From Tistrella bauzanensis (GTDB lineage: Bacteria; Pseudomonadota; Alphaproteobacteria; Tistrellales; Tistrellaceae): a stretch of 64,000 nt of DNA. Every line of letters starts with the position of its first letter. The stretch's first letter is position 1. The notes below the pieces were generated by a model, which saw only the letters and a list, made by a program, of their open reading frames with translations, was not told the origin of the DNA and searched no databases. Where the stretch lies: contig NZ_BMDZ01000028.1 in NCBI RefSeq assembly GCF_014636235.1, positions 1-64,000 on the forward strand, in the 5' to 3' direction. The translations under genes were made by a program, and so were the position numbers. This document shows positions 8,893-18,331 of this stretch, piece after piece.

Positions 8893-9690
8893 ATGAAATC
8901 ACTGACCTCCGCGCTGGCGATCTATGGCAGCTTTGCCACCACCCGCCAGCCGCTCGGCATCTCGGACATCTGCGAGCGCACCGGCCTTGCGAAAAGCCAG
9001 GTGTCGAAGGTGCTCAGCACCTTTCGCGACCAGGGCTTTCTTGAGCAGGATCCCGTCACCCGCAAATACCGGGTCGGGCCGATGAGCTTTCTGGTCGGCG
9101 TCGCCTATGCCCAGACCCATGGCCTGACCCGTCAGGCGCTGCCGATCATGCGCGAGATCGCCGACCGGTCGGGCCATTCGGCCGTGCTGACAGTGCGCGA
9201 GGCCGACACCGTGTTCCATCTGATGGCGGTCGAAGGACAGTTCTTCGTCGACAGCCGCTGGCGGGTGGGCATGTCGGTGCCATTCCACGCCACCGCCGCC
9301 GGCAAGATCCTGACCGCCTATGACGAGCCCGAGGTGCTGGCACGGATGATCGCGGTGCACGGCCTGCCCCAGATCACGCCCAAGACCATCACCGACCCTG
9401 ATGCCCTGGCCCTTCACCTTCAGGCCGTCCGCGCATGCGGCAGCGCCGTCACTGCCGGCGAAAGCGCGCCGGGGCTGGTGGCACTGGCGGTGCCGGTCTT
9501 CGGTGAGACCGAACAGATCCGGGCGGCACTCAGCTTCATCATGCCACAGCAGAGCTATGACCCGGCAGCGGCCGACATCCATGTGGCCGAGCTGCACAGC
9601 GCCGCCCGCAGCCTGTCGTTCCGTCTGGGCGCCGAAACCTATCCCTTCGGTGGCGCGCCGGCCGAATTCCGCCGTGCCGAGAGCGCCTGA
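8893..9690 (+). CDS. IclR-family transcriptional regulator
   Basis: A 265-aa regulator. The N-terminal winged helix-turn-helix (LGISDICERTGLAKSQVSKVL) covers about residues 15-60. The C-terminal IclR effector domain has the typical HATAAGKILTAY-like core and AVTAGESAPGLVALAVPVF. An in-frame ATG at 8839 exists, but the ATG at 8893 follows AGGAAAC and leaves the operator palindrome outside the coding region. It sits between a divergent exporter gene and the downstream TAXI/deacylase/S-oxide reductase/lyase run. It is the best candidate regulator of that run, with a small organic acid or amino acid derivative as effector. Confidence 0.88.
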   Translation: MKSLTSALAIYGSFATTRQPLGISDICERTGLAKSQVSKVLSTFRDQGFLEQDPVTRKYRVGPMSFLVGVAYAQTHGLTRQALPIMREIADRSGHSAVLTVREADTVFHLMAVEGQFFVDSRWRVGMSVPFHATAAGKILTAYDEPEVLARMIAVHGLPQITPKTITDPDALALHLQAVRACGSAVTAGESAPGLVALAVPVFGETEQIRAALSFIMPQQSYDPAAADIHVAELHSAARSLSFRLGAETYPFGGAPAEFRRAESA

Positions 9691-9887
9691 CATCGGTCGA
9701 CGCGATCGACTGATCAACCGCCCCGAACCGGTCGGCCGACGCATGGGAGTGCGCGGCCGGTCGTCACCATCGCCCGCCGGCCGCCATGGCAGCCGGCATC
9801 GCCGCGCACCCTGCCGGTGCCACGCCCCCGCAGGCACTGCCACCGCGCAAGACGCAGCCCATCAAGATCAAAGAGATGTGAGGCTTC

Positions 9888-10876
9888 ATGACCCGGACGT
9901 TCAATCGCCGCCTGCTCGGCGCCGCCGCCATCGCGGCCCTGGCCCTGACCGCGACCCCGATCCTGACCGCCGGCACGGCGGGTGCCGCCGATGAGGGCAC
10001 CAAGCCCAAATCGCTGACCATCCTGGCCGGCCCGACCGGCAGCTCGTTCTTCGCCACCGCCGCCGGTGTCGCCGCCATCCTGGGCGACGAGGGTGTGCGC
10101 GCCAATGCCGAGATGGGCGGCGGCACCTCGAATGTCGTCGGCGTGTCGCGTGGCATGGGCGAGATGGCCTGACCATGAGCATCGTGCCCAGCGTCGCCAA
10201 GGCCGGCAAGCCGCCCTTCCAGGAGCCGATCGACAACGTCCGCGGCATCGCCTCGTTCACGTCGATGCTGGCGCATGTGGCAGTTGCCCGTGACGCGGGC
10301 GTGGGATCTCTGGCCGATCTCAAGGGCAAGCGCTTCGCGTCCCAGCCCGTGGGTCAGGCGACCGCGCTGATCTTCGACGATATGCTGGCCGCCAGCGACA
10401 TCGACCCCGCCGGCATCGACCTGGTGCGCGGCGGGCTCAGCTTCCAGACCGACCAGATCAAGGACCGCCACGCGGTGGGCATGATCTCGGTCGCCAATTA
10501 TCCGGCGAGCTTCTTCACCGAGCTTGCCAATTCGTCGGACATCACCTTCCTGACCATCGATGACGCGCTGGCCGAGAAGCTCCAGAGCCTCAACCCCGGC
10601 TATGTCCGCACCGAGATTCCGGCCGGCACCTATCCCGGCCAGGATGCGGCCGTGCCGACCGTCGGCACCTCGATGATGATGATCGCGTCCGAGGACATGT
10701 CCGACGACGAGGCCTATTGGCTGACCCGCACCCTGATCGAGAAGTTCAAGCGTCTTCAGGGTGCCCATGCCTCGCTGGCCCGGCTGGAGCCGGCCGACAT
10801 GGCGCGCATGCCCGGCATCACCATCCATCCGGGCGCGCTGCGCGCCTATGAAGAAGCCGGCGTCGCCGCGAAGTGA
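9888..10876 (+). pseudogene. TAXI-family TRAP transporter substrate-binding protein, frameshifted
   Basis: Frame one (9888-10172, 94 aa) gives a signal peptide ending near TAGTAGA and the TAXI start LTILAGPTGSSFFATAAG. It stops at the TGA at 10170-10172. The rest continues one frame over (10175-10876, 233 aa) with NVRGIASFTSM and the C-terminal IHPGALRAYEEAG. One extra base near 10169 would restore GEMALTMSIVPSVAKAG and a 329-aa protein, the usual TAXI length. The intact product would be a periplasmic receptor for the fused TRAP permease downstream. No slippery heptamer is visible, so this is a 1-nt deletion or a sequencing error rather than programmed frameshifting. Confidence 0.8.
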
Positions 10877-10890
10877 CCTTGCGGGAGACG

Positions 10891-10919
10891 GCCCCGGTTC
10901 CCGGCGAGGGCACCGGGGC
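10891..10919 (+). terminator. Hairpin between TAXI receptor and permease genes
   Basis: GCCCCGGT (10891-10898) pairs with ACCGGGGC (10912-10919) across a 13-nt loop, 15 nt after the receptor stop. A GATTTTTC stretch follows about 14 nt later. Hairpins between a binding-protein gene and its permease often give partial termination or mRNA protection and so raise the receptor:permease ratio. That role is inferred. Confidence 0.5.
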
Positions 10920-10980
10920 TGCTTCCGTCCGATTTTTCAGATCATTGCGCGCGTTTCCCGATACGGAAGAAGACCTCAGG

Positions 10981-12959
10981 ATGACCACCGCCAACGACAC
11001 CGGCGGAGGGCCCGCCGCACGCGGCGGCCTTCGGCCTGTGCTGCGCCACATGGCCCATGCCGTGGCGATCGGCATGTCACTGTTCCACATCTGGGCAGGT
11101 GTGTTCGGCGAGCCGCCGGCGCTCGCCTATCGCCCGGTCCATCTGCTGCTGGCCTTCGCGGTCATGCTGCTGCTCGCGGCCTCGATGCGCGCGCCGGAAG
11201 CCGGTGCCCGGCGCTGGCTGGGCCTGGGCTGGGATCTGCTGATGCTGCTGGCGATCATCGCCGCGACGCTGTTCCTGGTGATGGACAATGTCCGCATCTC
11301 GGAGCGGATGGAATACATGACCCGGCTGCTGACCAGCGAACGCGTGCTGGGCGCGCTGCTGATCCTGGCGGTTCTGGATGCCGTGCGGCGCAGCATCGGC
11401 TGGCCGATGGTGGTGATCACCGCGGTGTTCCTGATCTATACCCAGATCGGTGACCTGCTGCCCTATCCGTTCTGGCATCGCGGCTATTCGGTCGACCGGG
11501 TGATCGAGCAGATGTACCTGACGGTCGACGGGATCTGGACCGTGCCGCTGGCGGTGACCGCCAGCTATATCTTCCTGTTCGTGCTGTTCGGCGCCCTGCT
11601 GGTGGCCTCGGGCGCCGGCGAGTTCTTCACCCAGCTCGCCCGCGCCCTGACCGGCCGCATCGTCGGCGGTCCGGCCAAGGCCGCCGTGGTCTCGTCGGCC
11701 TTCTTCTCAATGCTGTCGGGCAGTTCCACCGCCAATGTCGTCACCACCGGCAGCCTCACCATCCCGGCCATGAAACGTGGCGGGTTCAGCGGCCCCTTCG
11801 CCGGCGGTGTGGAGGCCGTCGCCTCGACCGGTGGCCAGATCATGCCGCCGATCATGGGGGCCGCCGCCTTCATCATGATGGAAACCCTGGGCGTTCCCTA
11901 TGGCGATATCATGATGGCGGCGATCCTGCCGGCGCTGTTCTATTTCGCCTCGGTCTTCATCATGGTCGACCTGGAAGCCCGGCGTCTGAACCTGCGCCCA
12001 GCGGCCGACGAGGAAATTCCCCGCGCCTGGCCGGTGCTGAAGGCACAGGGCTATCTGCTGGTGCCGGTGATCTTCATGGTCTGGGCATTGGTGGCGGGTT
12101 ATACCCCGGCCCGCGCCGGGGTCTGGGCCATCGGCATGCTGGCCGCGATGATCATCATCTTCGACCGCCGCAAGGGCGTGCGCGGCCTGCTCGCCATCTT
12201 CGCCGATGCGCTGATCACGGCACCCAAGCTGATCGTGCCGATCACCGCCGCCTGTGCGGTCGGCGGCATCATCGTCGGCGTGGTGTCGATGACCGGGCTT
12301 GGCTACCGCATGGCCACGATCATCATCGAGACCTCGCACGGCATCCTGCCGCTGGCCCTGGCGCTGACCATGGTGGTGGCGGTGGGCACGGGCATGGGCA
12401 TGCCGACCAGTGCCGTCTATATCGTGCTGACGGTGATCCTGGCGCCGGCCTTGATTTCGGCGTGGTCCCGATCGCTGTGCACATGTTCATCTTCTATTAT
12501 GCCGTGATCTCGAACATCACACCACCGCTCGCCGTCGCCTCGTTCGCGGCCGCAGCCGTCGGCAATGCCGATCCATGGCGCACCAGCATGAACGCGGTAC
12601 GGCTGGGCCTTCCGGTCTTCGCCATCCCCTATGTCTTCATCGACCATCCTGAATTTCTGGCCCAGGGCAGCCTTCCCGACATCCTCTATGTCTGCGTGCT
12701 GATGGCCCTGTCGATCGTGGCGATCGCCATTGCCTCGATCGGCTGGTTCCGCGTGCCATTGTCGGGGCGGACCCGCGCCGCCGCGTTGCTGTTCGCCGCG
12801 ATCCTGCTGCCATCGGAGCACTTCGACCGCATCATCCAGTTGGCGATCGTCGCCGCGACCTTCGGGCTGTTCTGGCTGCTGCTGACCATCGATATCCGCC
12901 GGAGCGGCCCCGCCGCCGCACCGGCCGCGACCCCCGACAGGAGAAACACCCCATCGTGA
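10981..12959 (+). pseudogene. TRAP transporter fused permease (4TM/12TM), frameshifted
   Basis: Residues from 10981 encode a fused small plus large TRAP permease with many membrane helices. It includes the family core SSAFFSMLSGSSTANVVTTG and GGQIMPPIMGAAAFIM. After VILAPALI (about 12456) the frame runs out into a non-homologous tail ending at 12507. The conserved continuation FGVVPIAVHMFIFYYAV is found one frame over and runs to 12959. One base missing from the T run at 12455-12457 explains this; repair gives about 659 aa, a normal length. The ATG at 10981 is preferred to the frame opening at 10873. The 3' end overlaps the deacylase start by 4 nt (GTGA), so translation coupling would suffer if the shift is real. 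Confidence 0.8.
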
Positions 12960-14002
12960 CCGCGATCACCGACCATCTTGCCCGGCTGGCCCCCGCCAGC
13001 CGCGACAAGGGCCGCCTGCCCGTCGGCAACACGGCCTCCGGCGCCGAGATTTCGCTGCCCTATCTGCTGGCCCGTGGCCGCCATGACGGCCCTGTGTTGT
13101 GGGTGACGGCCACCGTTCATGGCGACGAGGTGAACGGTACGCTGGCGGCGCTGGAATTCATCCGCACGCTGGACCTCGGCCGGATGCGCGGTGCCTGTAT
13201 CGTTATCCCCACCGCCAATCCGCTGGCCTTCGATGCCCGCACCAAGACAGCCCCACAGGACGGGCTGGACATCGATCAGCAATTCCCCGGCGCGGCTCAA
13301 GGATTGACCACGCAGCGGGTCGCGGCCCGGCTGTTCGATGATGTCGCCCGCGTTGGCGACTGCCTGATCAGCCTGCACACCCTGACCGCGCATTTCGAAG
13401 CCCTGCCTTATGGCGTCTACAAGCTGCATCCAGACGCGCCGGTGGCCGAAGACCTGCTGCTGCGGCATCTGTCGTTCTATGATCCCAGCGTCGTCTGCCT
13501 GATGCCGACAGTGAAGGCCGCGGACGAACTGCCCGGCAATATCAGCGGCGCCATCGACTATCAGTTCCAGGCCCTGGGCAAGCCGGCCTTCATGGTGGAG
13601 CTTGGCGCCCGCAGCCGGATCGAATGGCCCTATGTCCATCAGGGCGTCATCGGCCTGCGGCGGAGCGCTGTCGAGCTGGGCATGTTCGACGGCACCGGCG
13701 ACGACGCCGACGGCTGGTCGCGACCGGCGCCCGGCGGTCGGGTCCGCAAGGTGCTGAAGCGCCGCCACGTCACCGCCGACCGCGGCGGGCTGTTCCGCGC
13801 CGCCTGCACGCCCGGCGATATTCTACCCCCCGGACAGGCATTGGGGGTGATCACCGACATTTTCGGCGATATCGTCGACACCGTGACCTTCGCCGAGCCG
13901 GTGCTGGTGATCGCCGCCCGCCGTGACCCGGTGGTCGCGACCGGCGACCGGATCGGCTTCGTTGCCACCGCCTGGGAGGAACGGCAGCTGCCGGGCGCGT
14001 GA
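12956..14002 (+). CDS. Zinc-dependent deacylase, AstE/AspA (aspartoacylase) family
   Basis: A 348-aa metallo-hydrolase. The zinc motif HGDE lies near residue 54, the third ligand probably in LISLHT near 140, and the catalytic Glu in MVELGARS near 216. The substrate-carboxylate region reads NPLAFDARTK...DIDQQFPG, a variant of the family's R...DLNRxFPG. It starts with GTG overlapping the permease stop (GTGA). The family includes succinylglutamate desuccinylase, aspartoacylase and aminoacylase 3, the enzyme that deacetylates mercapturates. With an S-oxide reductase and a C-S lyase downstream, an N-acyl sulfur amino acid is a reasonable substrate guess, but it is inference. Confidence 0.85.
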   Translation: MTAITDHLARLAPASRDKGRLPVGNTASGAEISLPYLLARGRHDGPVLWVTATVHGDEVNGTLAALEFIRTLDLGRMRGACIVIPTANPLAFDARTKTAPQDGLDIDQQFPGAAQGLTTQRVAARLFDDVARVGDCLISLHTLTAHFEALPYGVYKLHPDAPVAEDLLLRHLSFYDPSVVCLMPTVKAADELPGNISGAIDYQFQALGKPAFMVELGARSRIEWPYVHQGVIGLRRSAVELGMFDGTGDDADGWSRPAPGGRVRKVLKRRHVTADRGGLFRAACTPGDILPPGQALGVITDIFGDIVDTVTFAEPVLVIAARRDPVVATGDRIGFVATAWEERQLPGA

Positions 14003-14069
14003 AACGGTCTGCCATGTCCGGCCCCCGCCGCCCCTCTCTGCCCTGGCCTTGAGTGAGATGCCCGCTTCC

Positions 14070-16397
14070 ATGTCCGATATCCGCCGCGTTCCGCATGCCG
14101 CCCATTGGGGTTCCTTCACCGCCATCGTCCGCGATGGCCGGTTGGTGGAGGCGATCCCGCGTGAGGGTGACCCCTATCCCTCGCCGATGGTCGCCACCAC
14201 CCCGGATGCCGTGAACCATCGCATCCGGGTGGCCCGGCCGGCCGTGCGGCGCGGCTGGCTGGAGGGCGGCGCCGATCGCGGCCACGACCGGCGTGGTGCC
14301 GATGATTTCGTGGCCGTGCCATGGGACGAGGCGCTGGACATGGTCGCGGGCCAGGTGGCGCGCGTGCGTCGCGACCATGGCGGCGAGGCGATCTTCGGCG
14401 GCTCTTATGGCTGGTCGAGCGCCGGCCGCTTCCATCATGCCAAGTCGCAGTTGCACCGGTTCCTGAACGCCGGCGGCGGCTTCATTGATCAGGTTCAGAA
14501 TTACAGCTATACCACTGCGATCACGATCCTTCCCCACATCCTGGGAACGATCGAGGCGGTCCAGGGGCCGGTGTCGTCGCTGGACGGGCTGGCCGCACAT
14601 TGCCGGCTGATGGTGTGCTTCGGCGGCCTGCCCAGGATCAATCTTCAGATCGAGGCCGGCGGCAATGGTGTGCATACCGGAACACTCTGGCTGGAGCGGA
14701 TGCGCGAGGCCGGCATCCGCATCGTCTGCATCACGCCATCAAAGGCCGATGTGCCGCCCGGCGCCGAATGGCAGACCATCCGGCCCAACACCGATACCGC
14801 GGTCATGCTGGCCATGGCCGGGGTTCTGCTGGATCAGGGGCTGGCCGATCAGGATTTCCTGAACCGCTGCACCGTCGGCGCCGAGCGTGTCTTCGCCTAT
14901 CTGCGCGGCGACGAGGACGGCACACCCAAGACCCCTGAATGGGCCGAGGCCATTTCGGGCGTGCCGGCCGCGACCATCCGCGCGCTGGCGCTGGCGCTGA
15001 AGGCCGAGCGGTCGTTCGTCAATGTGTCGTGGTCGCTGCAGCGGGCCGATCGTGGCGAGCAGGCGCTGTGGGCGGCGATCGCGCTGGCCTGCATGGCCGG
15101 CCATGTCGGCCTGCCCGGCGGCGGCTTCGCGCTGGGACTGGCGTCGCTGGGCAATATGGGCGCGCCGCGCCAGCCGATGGCCTCGCCCCGCATCGGCCTG
15201 GGCCGCAACCAGACCGGGCGATATATCCCGGTGGCGCGGATCAGCGACATGATGCTGAACCCCGGCGGCGCCTATCGCTATAACGGCCAGGACATGACCT
15301 ATCCCGATATCCGGATGGTCTATTGGTGCGGCGGCAATCCGTTCCATCACCATCAGGATCTGAACCGGCTGGTCACCGCCTTCCGGCGCCCGGAAACCGT
15401 GGTCGTGCATGAACAGTTCTGGACCGCGACCGCCCGCCATGCCGATATCGTGCTGCCGGCGACCACGACGCTGGAACGCAACGATATCGGCGCCAGCGGC
15501 CGCGACCGCTTCATCCTGGCGATGCACAAGGCGATCGAGCCGCTGGGCGAGGCCCGCAACGACTATGACATCTTCTCAAGCCTCGCCCGACGTCTGGGCA
15601 TCGAGGACGCCTTCACCGAAGGCCGCGACGAGATGGCCTGGCTGCGGGCGCTGTATGCCGAGGCCGCGACGGCCAACGCGGCGCGCGGCATCGATTTCCC
15701 CGATTTCGACAGCTTCTGGCAATCAGGCATGGTCGAGGTTCCCGAACCCGATGCGCCCTACACCATGTTCGCCGATCTGCGTGCCGACCCGGCCGCTCAT
15801 CCCTTGCGCACGCCATCGGGCCTGATCGAACTGCACTCGGACCGTGTGGCGTCGTTCGGCGATGCCCATTGCCCTGGCCATCCGGTCTGGATCGCGCCCG
15901 ATGAATGGCTGGGCGCCGATCTGGCCGGGCGCTATCCGCTGCACCTGATCAGCCATCAGCCGGCGACCCGCCTGCATGGCCAGCTCGATCCGGCGGGGCT
16001 GAGCACCGGTGCCAAGATCCAGGGTCGCGAGCCGGTGGTCATCCATCCCGACGACGCCGCGCGCCGGGGCATCGGCGACGGCATGATCGTGCGGGTGTTC
16101 AACGATCGCGGCGCCACGCTGGCCGGTGCCGTGGTTTCGGCGGATGTCATGCCGGGTGTGGTCAGACTTGCGACCGGTGCCTGGTATGACCCGGTCGACC
16201 CGTCCACCCCCGGCAGCCTGGACAAGCATGGCAACCCGAACGTGCTGACCGCCGACCGGCCGACATCCGCGGTCTCGCAGGCGCCGAGTGCCCATTCTAC
16301 CCTGGTCGAGATCGAGGTCTTCGACGGCACGCCGCCGGCGGTGACCGCATTCGAGCCGCCGGTCATGACCCCTCGCCGCCAGGAGGCCGCATCGTGA
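14070..16397 (+). CDS. Molybdopterin S-/N-oxide reductase, BisC/DMSO reductase family
   Basis: A 775-aa protein, close to the size of E. coli BisC. The N-terminus has no Fe-S cysteine motif. The Mo-ligand segment reads GSYGWSSAGRFHHAK, with the serine typical of DMSO, TMAO and biotin sulfoxide reductases. Further blocks are VYWCGGNPFHHHQDLN and HEQFWTATARHADIVLPATT, where family members bind the bis-MGD cofactor. There is no Tat signal, so it should act in the cytoplasm like BisC on biotin sulfoxide or free methionine sulfoxide. The ATG at 14070 is chosen over 14058 for spacing to GAGTGAG. It sits between a deacylase and a C-S lyase gene and overlaps the latter by 4 nt. Confidence 0.85.
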   Translation: MSDIRRVPHAAHWGSFTAIVRDGRLVEAIPREGDPYPSPMVATTPDAVNHRIRVARPAVRRGWLEGGADRGHDRRGADDFVAVPWDEALDMVAGQVARVRRDHGGEAIFGGSYGWSSAGRFHHAKSQLHRFLNAGGGFIDQVQNYSYTTAITILPHILGTIEAVQGPVSSLDGLAAHCRLMVCFGGLPRINLQIEAGGNGVHTGTLWLERMREAGIRIVCITPSKADVPPGAEWQTIRPNTDTAVMLAMAGVLLDQGLADQDFLNRCTVGAERVFAYLRGDEDGTPKTPEWAEAISGVPAATIRALALALKAERSFVNVSWSLQRADRGEQALWAAIALACMAGHVGLPGGGFALGLASLGNMGAPRQPMASPRIGLGRNQTGRYIPVARISDMMLNPGGAYRYNGQDMTYPDIRMVYWCGGNPFHHHQDLNRLVTAFRRPETVVVHEQFWTATARHADIVLPATTTLERNDIGASGRDRFILAMHKAIEPLGEARNDYDIFSSLARRLGIEDAFTEGRDEMAWLRALYAEAATANAARGIDFPDFDSFWQSGMVEVPEPDAPYTMFADLRADPAAHPLRTPSGLIELHSDRVASFGDAHCPGHPVWIAPDEWLGADLAGRYPLHLISHQPATRLHGQLDPAGLSTGAKIQGREPVVIHPDDAARRGIGDGMIVRVFNDRGATLAGAVVSADVMPGVVRLATGAWYDPVDPSTPGSLDKHGNPNVLTADRPTSAVSQAPSAHSTLVEIEVFDGTPPAVTAFEPPVMTPRRQEAAS

Positions 16398-17563
16398 AGC
16401 GCAGCACACGCCTGATCCATCTGGGGCGGCCCGAGAGAACCGGCCACGGGCCGCGCACCGTCAACCACCCGGTGGTGCGCGCCTCGACCGTGCTGTTCGA
16501 CAGCACCGCCCAGATGGCCGATGCCCGCCGCCGCCGCGACACCGAGCGGCTGTTCACCTATGGCGTGCGCGGCACCCCCACCGCCTTCGCGCTGGAAGAC
16601 GTGATCGCCGATCTGGAAGGCGGCTTCGGCGCCAAGCTGTATCCATCCGGACAGGCGGCGGTCGCCGGCGCCATGCTCGCCTTCCTGAAGCCTGGCGATC
16701 ATGTGCTGGTGACCGACAGCGTCTATCAGCCGGTGCGGCGGCTGTTTGCCCGCCATCTGGAAGCGCGCGGCATCCAGGTGGATTACTACCGCCCCGACGG
16801 GTCGGACATCCCCGATCTGATCCGGCCGGAAACCCGGCTGATCCACGCCGAAAGCCCCGGTTCCTTCACCATGGAGATGCAGGATATCCGGGCGCTGGCC
16901 GATATCGCCCATGATGCCGGCGCGCTGCTGTCGGTCGACAACACCTGGGCCAGTGGCTGGGCATTCCAACCGCTGGCTCATGGCGCCGATCTCTCGATCC
17001 TGGCCGCGACCAAATATGTCTGCGGCCATTCCGATGTGATGATGGGCACGGTCACCACCACCGAGGCCCACTACCAGACCCTGCACGATAGCTGGCTGAC
17101 CCTGGGCACCGTGGTCTCAGCCGATGACTGCGCGCTGGCACTGCGCGGCGTGCGGACCCTGCCGATCCGCTTCGATGCCCATGGCCGCCACGCAATGGCG
17201 GTGGCGAACCATCTGGCGGCACGGCCCGAGATCGCGGACGTGCTGTATCCGCCGCGCGCAGGCGATGCCGGCCATGCGCTGTTCACCCGCGATTTCACCG
17301 CCGCCGCCGGGTTGATGACGGTCGCCTTCCACGCCGATGTCCCTCGGGCGCGGGTGGAGGCGATGGTCGACGCGCTGGACCTGTTCGGCATCGGCGCGTC
17401 GTGGGGCGGGTTCGAAAGCCTGGCGCTGATCTGCGACCTGTCGAACCGCAGGGCCGATGCCGATATCCGCTCCGGCATCCATCTGCGGTTGCATATCGGC
17501 CTGGAAGACCCGGATGACCTGATCGCCGATCTGGATGCCGCGATGCTAGCCCTTGGCGGCTGA
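16394..17563 (+). CDS. PLP-dependent cystathionine beta-lyase-like C-S lyase
   Basis: A 389-aa Cys/Met-metabolism PLP enzyme (fold type I). It shows YPSGQAAVAGAM for phosphate binding, VDNTWASG with the PLP-stacking Asp, and the Schiff-base Lys in AATKYVCGHSDVMMG. These fit the cystathionine beta-lyase branch (MetC). Such enzymes also cleave S-alkylcysteines to thiol, pyruvate and ammonia. The GTG start overlaps the reductase stop (GTGA) and AGGAGG lies 7 nt upstream. The 3' end overlaps the convergent ABC ATPase gene by 18 bp. A biosynthetic MetC role is possible, but the context favours catabolism. Confidence 0.85.
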   Translation: MKRSTRLIHLGRPERTGHGPRTVNHPVVRASTVLFDSTAQMADARRRRDTERLFTYGVRGTPTAFALEDVIADLEGGFGAKLYPSGQAAVAGAMLAFLKPGDHVLVTDSVYQPVRRLFARHLEARGIQVDYYRPDGSDIPDLIRPETRLIHAESPGSFTMEMQDIRALADIAHDAGALLSVDNTWASGWAFQPLAHGADLSILAATKYVCGHSDVMMGTVTTTEAHYQTLHDSWLTLGTVVSADDCALALRGVRTLPIRFDAHGRHAMAVANHLAARPEIADVLYPPRAGDAGHALFTRDFTAAAGLMTVAFHADVPRARVEAMVDALDLFGIGASWGGFESLALICDLSNRRADADIRSGIHLRLHIGLEDPDDLIADLDAAMLALGG

Positions 17564-18331
17564 ACCCGACACGCGTGGATCACGGGCGGCCGCCAGCAGC
17601 GCCCGGGTATAGGGTGCGGTGGCACGGCCGGCATGGATGTCGTCGCGGGTGAGCGTTTCCACCGCCTGCCCGCGATGCATCACCAATGCCCGCGAACACA
17701 GATGCGCCACCACCGCCAGATCATGGCCCACCATCAGCACGGTCAGGCCACGGGCGGTCCGCAACCCGTCGAGGAGGTTCAGCACCTCGGCCTGAACCGA
17801 CACATCCAGCGCCGAGGTCGGTTCGTCGAGCAGCAGCACCCGTGGTTCCAGGATCAGGGCACGCGCGATCGCCACCCGCTGGCGCTGCCCACCCGACAAC
17901 TGATGCGGAAAGCGGAAACGCAGCGCCGCATCCAGCCCGACATCGGCCAGCGCCCCCAGAATCCGCGGCTCGGTATCGCCGATGCCGTGGATCGCCAGCG
18001 GTTCGGCCAGGATGCGATCGACCGTGTGGCGGGGATGCAGCGCGGTCGACGGGTCCTGAAATACCATCTGCATCAGCCGCGCCCGCGCCCGCCGGGCGAC
18101 GAGCCCGCGCGCGGCACCGCCGCCATCCGTCGCCACCACCGGCCGATCGTTCAGCAGCACCCGCCCCGCATCAGGTGCCACCAGCCCGGCCACCGCCCGG
18201 AGCAGAGTCGACTTGCCGGAGCCGCTTTCCCCGACCACGCCCACCGCCTCGCCCTCGCCCACCGTCAGCGACACATCGTCGACCGCGGCGAGGCCGCTGA
18301 AGCGGATGGTCAGGGACTGGATGGCGATCAT
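17546..18331 (-). CDS. Peptide/opine ABC transporter ATPase (DppF/OppF-like)
   Basis: A 261-aa ATPase with Walker A GESGSGKST near residue 35, signature LSGGQRQRVAIARAL near 142 and Walker B VLLLDEPTSALD. The C-terminal extension is short for DppF. It is the last gene of a five-gene minus-strand operon (binding protein, two permeases, two ATPases) joined by 4-nt overlaps. The stop codon lies inside the 3' end of the convergent C-S lyase gene. Confidence 0.9.
   Translation of the reverse strand: MIAIQSLTIRFSGLAAVDDVSLTVGEGEAVGVVGESGSGKSTLLRAVAGLVAPDAGRVLLNDRPVVATDGGGAARGLVARRARARLMQMVFQDPSTALHPRHTVDRILAEPLAIHGIGDTEPRILGALADVGLDAALRFRFPHQLSGGQRQRVAIARALILEPRVLLLDEPTSALDVSVQAEVLNLLDGLRTARGLTVLMVGHDLAVVAHLCSRALVMHRGQAVETLTRDDIHAGRATAPYTRALLAAARDPRVSGSAAKG

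Noticed and set aside
10160..10180. Programmed -1 frameshifting in the TAXI receptor
   Set aside because: No slippery heptamer is at the junction, and an equal shift also occurs in the next gene, so mutation or sequence error is simpler.
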